Positions 1 to 7,851 are shown, counted from the stretch's first letter. The stretch is DNA of 11,858 nt from Flavobacteriales bacterium (GCA_028823435.1 JAPKBK010000029.1:1-11858); one strand, 5' to 3'. Translations and numbers: made by a program. Notes: a model not told the origin generated them from the sequence alone.

Positions 1-1386
1 GACTTACTTAGAGTAGAACTAGGCTTTGAGGGTGTCTTAGTCACCGACTGGGAGGATATAAAATACCTTGTGTCAAGACATAAAGTCGCTGAAAATTATA
101 GAGACGCTGTGAAACTGGCGATCGATGCTGGAATAGACATGAGCATGGTGCCTACAGATCTAGAATTTCCTGGAATTCTTCTTGATTTAATTAAAGAGGG
201 TGAAATTTCAGAAGCTAGAATAGACGAAAGTGTGAGGCGGATTCTTCATTTAAAACTAGAATTGGGATTGTTCGAAAACCCCATCCCTACAACCAGTGCC
301 ATCATATCTGAAGAGGGTGATTTAAAGAATTACACACGCCAAGCAGCTCAAGAATCTATAACCCTGCTGAAAAATGAATCTGAGATACTCCCGATTGGCT
401 TGGATCAAAAAATCCTTGTTACTGGCCCTACAGCCAACAGTCTGCTGGCACTTAATGGGGGATGGTCAGGCACTTGGCAGGGAGATGACCCTAAATATTC
501 TAATTCAGAAAGACCAAATGCAGCCGAAGCTTTAATACAAAAATTCGGACAAGACAATGTCATTAATTTCCCCTTAGATATGGACTTTGATGCATCTGAC
601 ATTAATAAAATAGTGTCTGAAACAAAATTGCAAAAACCAGATTATGCCATTTTATTCCTTGGAGAAATGCCCTATACCGAGACTCCAGGAAACATCGAAG
701 ACCTTGAGTTATTTCAAAATCAAAAAGATCTCGCTACTGCTCTGAAGTCTACAGGTATAAAAATAATATATGTTTTCATTGAAGGCAGGCCCAGGACATT
801 CAATGATATTGAACCACTGGCCGATGGAATCCTAATGGCTTATTTGCCTGGCGATTATGGTGGGGTAGCGTTATCCGAAATCATTTGCGGCGACGTGAAT
901 CCTTCAGGTCGACTTCCATTCACTTGGCCTAAACATGCATCTTCTCACATTCCTTATTTCAGAAAACACACCGAGGACATACATACAGATTTCTCTTTAA
1001 ATGCTTTTAATCCCCAGTTTAATTTCGGCGATGGACTTTCTTATTGCGCAGCAAGTATTGATTCTATCTCAATAGATAAATCATCTTATTTGATTGATGA
1101 CACAATTGAATTGACGGTGTCTGTATCTAACAAAAGCGAGTGTGACGCCACTGAAGTCATTCAAGTTTATATCTCAGATCTTGTTGCATCAATAACGCCA
1201 TCAGTTGAAAGGTTAAGACACTATAAGAAGATTAACATTGGACCAAATGAGACCTTAGATGTTGCCATGAGAATACCACTTAAGGATTTGGGTTTTATCG
1301 GAATAGACAATTCCTACATCATTGAAGCCGGGAGTTTTAAAATGAGAGTTAACACAATTTCAAAAACATTTGATCTCATCAAATAA
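1..1386 (+). CDS. GH3 exo-beta-glucosidase/glucanase, 5' truncated by window edge
   Basis: This is the C-terminal 461 codons of a glycoside hydrolase family 3 enzyme. The frame is open from base 1, so the GTG at 70 is an internal codon, not a start. The first visible residues (LGFEGVLVTDW) are the GH3 nucleophile segment, with the catalytic Asp at bases 46-48. The second domain carries GGWSGTWQGDD (457-489) and GEMPYTET (from 661). Both resemble barley exo-beta-glucanase ExoI, in which the second stretch belongs to the acid/base loop. GDVNPSGRLPFTWP and FGDGLSY (1024-1044) follow, then a fibronectin-III-like domain of about 110 residues, so the C-terminus is complete. GH3 enzymes release glucose from the non-reducing ends of beta-glucans. 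Inferred role: final trimming of oligosaccharides imported by the downstream SusC/D system. The signal peptide and N-terminal barrel lie outside the window, so location is unknown. A broader beta-glucosidase specificity is possible. Confidence 0.93.
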   Translation, partial: DLLRVELGFEGVLVTDWEDIKYLVSRHKVAENYRDAVKLAIDAGIDMSMVPTDLEFPGILLDLIKEGEISEARIDESVRRILHLKLELGLFENPIPTTSAIISEEGDLKNYTRQAAQESITLLKNESEILPIGLDQKILVTGPTANSLLALNGGWSGTWQGDDPKYSNSERPNAAEALIQKFGQDNVINFPLDMDFDASDINKIVSETKLQKPDYAILFLGEMPYTETPGNIEDLELFQNQKDLATALKSTGIKIIYVFIEGRPRTFNDIEPLADGILMAYLPGDYGGVALSEIICGDVNPSGRLPFTWPKHASSHIPYFRKHTEDIHTDFSLNAFNPQFNFGDGLSYCAASIDSISIDKSSYLIDDTIELTVSVSNKSECDATEVIQVYISDLVASITPSVERLRHYKKINIGPNETLDVAMRIPLKDLGFIGIDNSYIIEAGSFKMRVNTISKTFDLIK

Positions 1387-1436
1387 CAAAATCGATTGCG
1401 ATATATTCTAAATGGAATATTTGAGACAAAAGGTTA

Positions 1437-1473
1437 TTGTACATTTTACTATAAACTAGCGTAAAATGTGCAA
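1437..1473. promoter_or_regulatory. Inverted repeat, candidate operator
   Basis: Two 13-base arms, TTGTACATTTTAC (1437-1449) and GTAAAATGTGCAA (1461-1473), are reverse complements except for one T/G position, separated by 11 bases. It starts 50 bases after the GH3 stop. Its right arm overlaps the likely -33 region of the promoter whose -7 element is at 1493-1500. No T-run follows the right arm, so it does not look like an intrinsic terminator. An operator for a dimeric regulator is the better inference, but an mRNA 3'-end stem for the GH3 transcript is possible. Confidence 0.5.
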
Positions 1474-1500
1474 CATTAGATACCTGATAAACTATATTTG
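1467..1500 (+). promoter_or_regulatory. Candidate Bacteroidota-type promoter of the operon
   Basis: TATATTTG at 1493-1500 matches the Bacteroidota -7 consensus TAnnTTTG exactly. The best upstream partner is TGTG at 1467-1470, 22 bases away, a weak match to the -33 TTTG. Transcription would start near 1505-1510. That gives a leader of roughly 125 bases, which would contain the TTTGACT array. The -7 match is direct; the promoter call is inference. Confidence 0.45.
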
Positions 1501-1555
1501 TTACGAAAACGATGTCTATGATGGCTTTTTAACTGAAAATACTTAGCCTAACTAA

Positions 1556-1614
1556 TTTGACTACAGTACGTTTGACTTTTTTTTGACTTTGTTTTGACTT
1601 TGTTTTGACTATTC
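1556..1614 (+). repeat. Five TTTGACT heptamers, four in exact 11-bp phase
   Basis: TTTGACT starts at 1556, 1571, 1582, 1593 and 1604. The last four are spaced exactly 11 bases apart, and the second and third 11-base units are identical (TTTGACTTTGT). The first copy sits 15 bases upstream of the next. The block ends 18 bases before the ATG at 1633. A period close to one helical turn puts the heptamers on one DNA face, which suggests a regulator-binding array. A slippage-prone tandem repeat is the alternative. Confidence 0.75.
1567..1574 (+). promoter_or_regulatory. Second TAnnTTTG match (weak promoter candidate)
   Basis: TACGTTTG matches the TAnnTTTG -7 consensus and overlaps the second heptamer of the TTTGACT array. 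No convincing TTTG or TTG lies 17-23 bases upstream, so it may be only a by-product of the repeats. If used, transcription would start inside the array, about 50 bases before the operon's first ATG. Confidence 0.22.
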
Positions 1615-1632
1615 TTTAAACCAATTAGAATT

Positions 1633-3234
1633 ATGAAATATTTCTTATACATTTCTCTTTTCCTTACCCAACTCACCGCTTTTTCTCAAACAACCAATAC
1701 AGACATTGTATTCACAGGTGTTTTTGGTGGCACATCGATGGATGGAAACACATATCTAACTCCTTCAGGTTCTGAAACATGGGGAGGTTTTGCCAATGAA
1801 GATGTAAGCCTTTATCCGTTAAGCTTTACAGATGCAGGCGAAATAACATTTACAGGTGCTACTGCTGGAACAGACGCTGAAGTGTATTTTAGGTTTGAGT
1901 ACAATCCATACCCAGACACTGAACCAAGTTTTAACACAGTGGCTGTCACCGTGAGTGGAACAGATGAAACTGCTTATACAGTAGCTATCCCTTCTCAAGG
2001 AGACAATACATTTAGTTCATTCCTATTCTATGTAACAACGCTTGATTCTCCAGTCACGTTGACGAATGTGACGCTTTACAGCAGTGCAACTGTCGCATGT
2101 GTTGATGAGTCATTGATCAATCCGGATGTTCTATGTACTACCGACATAGATTACGTATGTGGTTGTAATGGTGTGACATATAATAACGCTTGTATTGCGA
2201 CTAACGAAGGTGGCGTAACATCTTATACTGCCGGAGAATGTGTCAATTCTGCTAGCGTCACATTTCAAGTTGATATGTCACAAGAAACATTACTGGGCCC
2301 TGTATACATCACGGGACAAATCATCGATGCTTGGTGTGGGACTTGTGAAGTCATGGATGATTCAGACGGCGACGGAATATACACTTACACCAGAGAATTA
2401 AGTCTTGGGACTCACGAATATAAATTCAATAATGGCGGATGGGATGGTACAGAAGCACTGGAAACAGAAGGAGATAGCGCATGTACTTTGTCCACTATCG
2501 ATGGTGAAAACATCTATGTCAACCGAGTCCTAGAATTAACTTCTGGAGATGAATTGGTTCTTGATGTTGTTTGCTTTAATGCCTGCGATGCTTGTGACGC
2601 GGACCCTGTAAAAGATGACGTGGCGGTCACGTTTAGTGTAGACATGAGTCAAGAATTGATACTTGGAAATATTTACATTACAGGACCAAGCATTGACGGC
2701 TGGGATGGCGCATCCGTTGAAATGACTGACGGTGATGGAGACAATGTCTACGACGTGACGATTGAACTTGCGCCAGGGTTACATGAATACAAGTTCAATA
2801 ATGGAGGATGGGATGGTACAGAGGCCCTTGACGCTACCGAAGATGCTCAGTGCACGATTACGACTGATGGATTTACAAATAGGGTCATTGAATTAGATGC
2901 TACTGTCTCTGAAGTTCAAGCAGGAACAGTATGCTTTAATTCGTGTGAAGAATGTCTGGTTAACAATATAATTGAAGAGGAACACACTTCCTTTTTCAAT
3001 GTATATCCTACTTTAGTGGAAGACTTTGCGACAGTAAAATTCCATGGGAATAATCTGTTAAATAAAGTCCTAATCATAAATGATATCGCAGGAAAGACGA
3101 TCCTAAGAAAAGAGATAAGCGGAGCTGCTGATAACGAAGTATTTGATATGAGTTCATACGATTCTGGATTATATATACTCACTGTAATGACCGAAAAGGA
3201 ATCTAATTCTGTGAGACTTATCAAGTCTAAATGA
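1633..3234 (+). CDS. T9SS-secreted multidomain glycan-binding protein with Kazal domain
   Basis: This 533-residue protein has no catalytic domain that I recognise. A signal peptide spans residues 1-19 (ending AFSQ). Residues about 24-150 form a beta-rich module (GVFGG, SETWGGFAN, FRFEYNPYPD, NTFSSFLFYV). I recall similar modules beside GH16 domains in marine bacteria, but cannot verify it. Residues 156-203 are a Kazal-like module (Cys 156, 168, 176, 178, 187, 203; VCGCNGVTY). Residues 207-321 and 331-441 are two homologous domains (VTF.VDMSQE, HEYKFNNGGWDGTEAL, CFN.C..C) resembling CBM20/CBM48 starch-binding-like folds. Residues about 453-533 are a type-A T9SS sorting domain (NVYPTLVED to VRLIKSK), implying export to the cell surface or medium. 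It is first in the operon, and its stop overlaps the SusC start (ATGA). Inferred role: capturing glycan for the neighbouring transporter. Confidence 0.85.
   Translation: MKYFLYISLFLTQLTAFSQTTNTDIVFTGVFGGTSMDGNTYLTPSGSETWGGFANEDVSLYPLSFTDAGEITFTGATAGTDAEVYFRFEYNPYPDTEPSFNTVAVTVSGTDETAYTVAIPSQGDNTFSSFLFYVTTLDSPVTLTNVTLYSSATVACVDESLINPDVLCTTDIDYVCGCNGVTYNNACIATNEGGVTSYTAGECVNSASVTFQVDMSQETLLGPVYITGQIIDAWCGTCEVMDDSDGDGIYTYTRELSLGTHEYKFNNGGWDGTEALETEGDSACTLSTIDGENIYVNRVLELTSGDELVLDVVCFNACDACDADPVKDDVAVTFSVDMSQELILGNIYITGPSIDGWDGASVEMTDGDGDNVYDVTIELAPGLHEYKFNNGGWDGTEALDATEDAQCTITTDGFTNRVIELDATVSEVQAGTVCFNSCEECLVNNIIEEEHTSFFNVYPTLVEDFATVKFHGNNLLNKVLIINDIAGKTILRKEISGAADNEVFDMSSYDSGLYILTVMTEKESNSVRLIKSK
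2251..2955 (+). repeat. Tandem duplicated starch-binding-like domains
   Basis: Bases 2251-2595 and 2623-2955 encode two copies of the same domain of about 110 residues inside one gene. The best-conserved block, HEYKFNNGGWDGTEAL, lies at 2413-2460 and 2782-2829. It is identical over 16 residues but differs at 7 of 48 bases, all in third codon positions. Copy 1 has an extra Cys pair (WCGTC) that copy 2 lacks. Both copies end in a CFN.C..C cluster. Confidence 0.85.
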
Positions 3235-6200
3235 CCCACTTAAAAATGATTCATAAAATATTTGTTGCCGTTCTCTGCATAGGCTTCTCCTCTCATCTAA
3301 TTGGACAAAATGTCACGATATCAGGCGTCGTAAAAGATTTAATTAGTGGAGAAAGCTTACCTGGAGTAACCGTTTTAGAAAAAAACACATACAATGGTGT
3401 TTTCACAGATTCCGATGGTAATTATTCCATGACGACTTCTTCAACATCTCCAGTTATACAGTTCTCATTTATCGGATATATTAAACAGGAGATTACGATA
3501 GAAAATGGATCGCAGACAGAAGGTAAGGTTGTCAATATAAATCTTAAACTCGATGTTGCTGGACTAGAAGAAGCTGTTGTTATGGGATATGGGAACCAGG
3601 ATAGAAGTAAGATTTCCGGATCAGTTGCAACGATTGGCACAAAAGAAATCACTTCGCTTCCAGTTTTAAGAACAGAACAAGCGCTACAAGGAAGAACTTC
3701 TGGCGTGCAAGTTTCACAAAACTCTGGACAGCCCGGAAGTACCCAGTCCATTAGAATTCGAGGTACCGGATCACTTAACAATTCTGAGCCCTTGTTTGTC
3801 GTCGATGGTATTCCTAGTTTCGGAATAGATTATCTAAATGCCTCAGACATTGAGTCTATAACCGTACTTAAAGACGCAGCATCTGCTTCTATATACGGCG
3901 CTAGAGGAGGGAATGGCGTGATTCTAGTGACAACAAAAAAAGGCAGGAAAAATCAGAAGGCTCAAATCAAATACAACGCTTATTATGGAATGCAGGAGAC
4001 ATCGAAATACATGTCTTTGCTTAATGCTGAAGAGTATGCAATCTTGATGAACGAAAGCAGATCGGCTGCGGGCTTCACCCCTTATTCTGCTTTACTTTCT
4101 CCAGAAAACTTGGGTGAAGGCACGCATTGGCAAAAGGAAATTTTCGAAAGAGCGCCTATCATGAACCATGCGTTTAATTTCACTACTGGATCAGAATCAA
4201 GTACAACTGCTGTAGGGGGAAGTTATTTTATGCAGGATGGCATCATCGGAGGCGCAAAAAGTCAGTTTGAAAGATATACATTCAGAATTTCCTCCACTCA
4301 GGATGGATCTGATAAATTCAGAATGGGACAGAACATTAATTTTACAAATCTGAGTCGCAATGCTTTGGGTGAAAACAATGAATTTTCAACACCAGTCGTC
4401 AGAGCCTTGAACATGGATCCCGTCACTCCTGCGACGCGACCCGATGGGACTTTTTCATACTCCAGTTTCATTGACTCAGATATTGCAAATCCGGCAAATC
4501 AAATTGCCAACACGTTTGACAATTGGACTACGAATAGATTTGTAGGTAGCGCTTTCGCCGAATATGATCTCCTTCATAATCTCTCATACAAATCAACTTT
4601 CTCAACTGATTTGTCACTTGGATCGCAAAAGATTTTTATGCCCACATTTGACCTTGGGATTGGCGCGAATGATCCCAATAGGCCTGCCTATGAATGGAGA
4701 GAGACGAATGTGCTTATTCAAGTTGAAAATAAATACACTAATTGGCAATGGGAAAATCTTGTTTCCTATGATCAAGACTTAAAAAACGGCAATAAGCTAG
4801 GGATTATAGCTGGGTATTCTGCCTTATACAACGAATACTCAAATCTTGTGGGCGTGAGAGACAGCCTATCTTCGAATGACCCAGATCAAGCATTTTTAAA
4901 CAACAGCATTAATTCTGCAGCACAAGCGCCTCAATCTAGTGGTGGGATTAGTCAATCATCATTCTTATCTACGTTTGTACGAACGAATTACGAAATAGGT
5001 GATCAATGGTCATTCTCAGGTACTGTGAGGAGAGATGGATCTTCCAAATTCGGAGAAAACAACAGATACGGTGTCTTCCCATCTTTTTCTGCGGCATTTA
5101 ACCTCACTGAGTTGCCATGGGTGATTGAAAAAGACTGGATTGAATTTGTGAAACTAAGGGGCAGTTGGGGGCGAAATGGAAATGCAGATGGAATTGGAAA
5201 CTTTGATTACACGTCTATTATCTACAATGGTCTGAACTATACTTTCGGAACAGATCAGCAAATTGTTAACGGCGCTGGTCCAGTGAACACGTCTAATCCC
5301 GATTTGAAATGGGAAACCGTAGAACAGACAAATTTTGGCGTTGACCTTGATCTTTTTAAAGGGAAGCTAAATATGGTTTTTGATTATTTTGTTAAAAACA
5401 CAAATGATATGTTAGCTGTCGTACCTGTCCCGGGAGTCGTTGGATTTAATCCATCTGCGACCAATGTAGCGTCCGCAAAAAACTCTGGTATAGAGCTTGA
5501 GGTTAGCTACAAAAATTATGACAATCCTGTAAACTACAGTTTGGGAGGGAATATTTCTTTCATTAAAAACGAAGTCACAGGATTAGGCGAGGGCGGACAG
5601 CCTATTTCAAGTGGCAATGTGTTCGGCGCAGGTGATTTTGTGTCATACACTGAAATCGGCATGCCTATCGCATATTTCTATGGGTATGAGACGGGTGGTA
5701 TTTTCCAAACCAATGACGAAGCTGATGCCAACACTTCTCAACCTAATGCACAAGCAGGTGATGTGATTTTTGTCGATCAAAATGCGGATGGAATGATCAA
5801 TGGTGAGGATAAAGTGATGATCGGGAATCCTCATCCAGATTTTACATATGCTGTGAATTGTGAAGTGAAATATAAAGATTTCGATTTAAGTGTCTTTCTT
5901 CAAGGCTCTCAAGGAAACGATATATACAATGGTATTTTCAGATATGACCTAAGTACAACAAACCTTCCCATATCAGCGCTAGAGAGATGGACTGGTGAAG
6001 GATCTACGAATGAGTATCCAAGGATATCTCATTCAGACCCGAACCAAAACAACAGAGTGTCTGACCGATTTGTCGAGGATGGATCTTATTTCAGGGTTAA
6101 AAATCTGCAGATTGGTTACACGCTAAATAATACAAACGCTAAGAAAGTAGGCGCATCGAGTGTAAGATTATACATCTCAGCTCAGAATCTATTAACCATC

Positions 6201-6320
6201 ACCAAGTATTCCGGATTAGATCCTGAAATAGGTTCCAGGGGAACATTAGAAATAGCTATCGACAGAGGGTTCTATCCATCCCCACGAATATTTATGGGTG
6301 GCGTAAACGTGACATTTTAA
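3231..6320 (+). CDS. SusC/RagA-family TonB-dependent outer-membrane transporter
   Basis: At 1029 residues this has the usual SusC length. A signal peptide (about residues 6-26, ending LIGQ) is followed by a carboxypeptidase-regulatory-like domain at about 28-108 (SGVVKDLISGESLPGVTV). The plug covers about 115-238, with SGVQVSQNSGQPGS, IRIRGTGSL, PLFVVDGIP and SASIYGARGGNGVILVTTK. The rest is a 22-strand-type barrel ending in GVNVTF with a terminal Phe, as outer-membrane barrels do. There is no STN signalling domain before the regulatory-like domain, so direct anti-sigma signalling is unlikely. SusC pairs with the SusD-like lipoprotein encoded 9 bases downstream and imports oligosaccharides using TonB energy; beta-glucan is the inferred substrate. 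The ATG at 3231 overlaps the upstream stop. The ATG at 3246 starts a more typical signal peptide (MIHKIFVAVLC) and may be the true start. Confidence 0.96.
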   Translation: MTHLKMIHKIFVAVLCIGFSSHLIGQNVTISGVVKDLISGESLPGVTVLEKNTYNGVFTDSDGNYSMTTSSTSPVIQFSFIGYIKQEITIENGSQTEGKVVNINLKLDVAGLEEAVVMGYGNQDRSKISGSVATIGTKEITSLPVLRTEQALQGRTSGVQVSQNSGQPGSTQSIRIRGTGSLNNSEPLFVVDGIPSFGIDYLNASDIESITVLKDAASASIYGARGGNGVILVTTKKGRKNQKAQIKYNAYYGMQETSKYMSLLNAEEYAILMNESRSAAGFTPYSALLSPENLGEGTHWQKEIFERAPIMNHAFNFTTGSESSTTAVGGSYFMQDGIIGGAKSQFERYTFRISSTQDGSDKFRMGQNINFTNLSRNALGENNEFSTPVVRALNMDPVTPATRPDGTFSYSSFIDSDIANPANQIANTFDNWTTNRFVGSAFAEYDLLHNLSYKSTFSTDLSLGSQKIFMPTFDLGIGANDPNRPAYEWRETNVLIQVENKYTNWQWENLVSYDQDLKNGNKLGIIAGYSALYNEYSNLVGVRDSLSSNDPDQAFLNNSINSAAQAPQSSGGISQSSFLSTFVRTNYEIGDQWSFSGTVRRDGSSKFGENNRYGVFPSFSAAFNLTELPWVIEKDWIEFVKLRGSWGRNGNADGIGNFDYTSIIYNGLNYTFGTDQQIVNGAGPVNTSNPDLKWETVEQTNFGVDLDLFKGKLNMVFDYFVKNTNDMLAVVPVPGVVGFNPSATNVASAKNSGIELEVSYKNYDNPVNYSLGGNISFIKNEVTGLGEGGQPISSGNVFGAGDFVSYTEIGMPIAYFYGYETGGIFQTNDEADANTSQPNAQAGDVIFVDQNADGMINGEDKVMIGNPHPDFTYAVNCEVKYKDFDLSVFLQGSQGNDIYNGIFRYDLSTTNLPISALERWTGEGSTNEYPRISHSDPNQNNRVSDRFVEDGSYFRVKNLQIGYTLNNTNAKKVGASSVRLYISAQNLLTITKYSGLDPEIGSRGTLEIAIDRGFYPSPRIFMGGVNVTF

Positions 6321-6329
6321 ATAAGCAAC

Positions 6330-7850
6330 ATGAAACAAATAATTACATATAGCAGCATCATTTTTGCCGTTATCATTTCTTTGGTGTCTTGCAAAAAAGA
6401 CTTCTTGGACATTAATCCCCTCGTAGGATCTACAGAAGCTAATTTTTATCAAAATGAAGATGACGCCATATCTGCAACCATCGCCTGTTATAACACGCTT
6501 CAACAAGAAGTAACTCCGCTTCAAGGCTTAGGCGGCTTAGCCCCTCATTTCAGATGGTACTTTGGAGATGTTGTTTCAGATGACACTGACAAAGGAGGTT
6601 CCAGTGATGGAGATGAGCCCGATTTATTAAAATTTGAATCATTCCAAGGAACCAGTGACAGCAAACTGCTTCTCGCAGAGTGGCAAACTGCATATAAAGG
6701 CATCGCATACTGCAACATCGCACTGGAGAATATTCCAGGAATTGAAATGGACAGCGATACCAAGGAAATGTTGCTGGGTGAGATTAGATTTATAAGGGCT
6801 TACTGGTATTTCAATCTGACAACAATGTTTGGTGGCGTCCCGCTTATAGATGAATTGCTCGCCCCTAGTGAGTATCAACAAGTAAAATCCACAGCAGAAC
6901 AAACGTGGACATTCATTGAAACGGATTTAACCCAAGCGATGTCAGGTTTGCCGAGAAGAAGCGAAAGACCATTAAGCGAAACTGGAAGAGCAAATTGGGG
7001 CGCAGCTTCAAGTCTTCTCTTAAAGTCATATGTATATCAGGAGAAGTGGGATGACGCCATGGCTTTAGCAGATGAGATCTACAATTCCGGTGAATATTTC
7101 TTAGATCTTAATTACGCAAACATTTTCACAAGTTTGGGCGAAAATGGTTCAGGATCTATTTGGGAGATTCAATATATGAATGGTTCCGGTGGCAATTGGG
7201 GCAATCAATTGGAGGGCACTTTCACAAATGTATTTCAAAGAGCGAGAGGTCAATTTGGTGGATATGGATTCAACATCCCCACTCAAAACTTAGTGGATGA
7301 ATTTGAAGACGGTGACCCCAGACTGAGTGCATCTATCTATCAAATTGGAGATCAGATGGGAGATCGTGGCACTTTCACACTCGAAGCAACTGGTATGCCG
7401 CACTTGTACTACTGTAAAAAATATTTTAACACCTCCGCAGATGAATCAGCTGCTTTAGGTGACCCCAACCCTAATGGCTTAGCCAATGACAGAGTCATTA
7501 GATACGCTGATGTTTTGCTTCTAAGAGCCGAGGCTGCATATCATACTGGTGCAACTGGAGTTGCCCTTGAGATGATTAATGAGGTTAGATCTAGGGCCAG
7601 AGGTGGCGATATTGCTATTCTACCAGATGTGACCGCAGGCGGACCTTACCTTCTAGAAGCGATATATCATGAACGCCGAGTAGAGTTAGGACTGGAGGGG
7701 CATCGCTTCTTCGATATTGTCCGTCAAAATCGTGGTCAACAAATTCTTGGTGACGAGGGCTTTATGTCAGGAACTCATGAGTTGTTCCCGATTCCTTTAG
7801 CCGAAATATCTCTGTCAGGCGGTTTATTAATTCAGAATCCAGGTTACTAA
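6330..7850 (+). CDS. SusD/RagB-family glycan-binding lipoprotein
   Basis: This 506-residue lipoprotein has its lipobox at residues 18-21 (LVSC, lipid-bearing Cys21), followed by KKDFLDINP, a typical SusD opening. Family landmarks are RFIRAYWYFNL (153-163) and FGGVPLI, RYADVLLLRAEA (391-402), ERRVELGLEGHRFFDIVR (448-465), PIPLAEI (487-493) and the terminal QNPGY. SusD proteins are alpha-helical lids over the SusC barrel that bind glycan at the outer face of the outer membrane and feed it in. The gene directly follows SusC and is one base from the next start, so the three are likely co-translated. Length and ends are normal, with no sign of decay. The binding-site aromatics cannot be assigned without a structure, so substrate is inferred from the neighbouring GH16 and GH3 genes. 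Confidence 0.96.
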   Translation: MKQIITYSSIIFAVIISLVSCKKDFLDINPLVGSTEANFYQNEDDAISATIACYNTLQQEVTPLQGLGGLAPHFRWYFGDVVSDDTDKGGSSDGDEPDLLKFESFQGTSDSKLLLAEWQTAYKGIAYCNIALENIPGIEMDSDTKEMLLGEIRFIRAYWYFNLTTMFGGVPLIDELLAPSEYQQVKSTAEQTWTFIETDLTQAMSGLPRRSERPLSETGRANWGAASSLLLKSYVYQEKWDDAMALADEIYNSGEYFLDLNYANIFTSLGENGSGSIWEIQYMNGSGGNWGNQLEGTFTNVFQRARGQFGGYGFNIPTQNLVDEFEDGDPRLSASIYQIGDQMGDRGTFTLEATGMPHLYYCKKYFNTSADESAALGDPNPNGLANDRVIRYADVLLLRAEAAYHTGATGVALEMINEVRSRARGGDIAILPDVTAGGPYLLEAIYHERRVELGLEGHRFFDIVRQNRGQQILGDEGFMSGTHELFPIPLAEISLSGGLLIQNPGY

Positions 7851-7851
7851 A

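Noticed and set aside
70..72. GTG as start of the GH3 gene
   Set aside because: The frame is open back to base 1 and already encodes the GH3 nucleophile motif (GFEGVLVTDW) before this codon, so the gene begins outside the window.
1403..1420. Short hairpin after GH3 (ATATTC / GAATAT) as a terminator
   Set aside because: The stem is 6 AT-rich pairs plus one wobble, with no T-run after it. It is too weak to call.
1571..1614. Sigma-70 type -35 boxes (TTGACT resembling TTGACA)
   Set aside because: Bacteroidota primary sigma uses TTTG / TAnnTTTG. Four such boxes in a row with no matching TATAAT make a repeat array the better reading.
1556..1614. CRISPR-like repeat array
   Set aside because: Units are 7-11 bases without spacers, far from CRISPR repeat and spacer lengths, and no cas genes are present.
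2916..3239. Antisense reading frame opposite the T9SS protein and SusC junction, and similar short frames elsewhere
   Set aside because: They lie wholly or almost wholly within strongly supported genes, lack recognisable domains or signals, and fit chance open frames.
3231..6320. FecA-type regulatory TonB receptor
   Set aside because: No STN domain precedes the plug. The N-terminal domain is carboxypeptidase-regulatory-like, and no sigma/anti-sigma genes are nearby.
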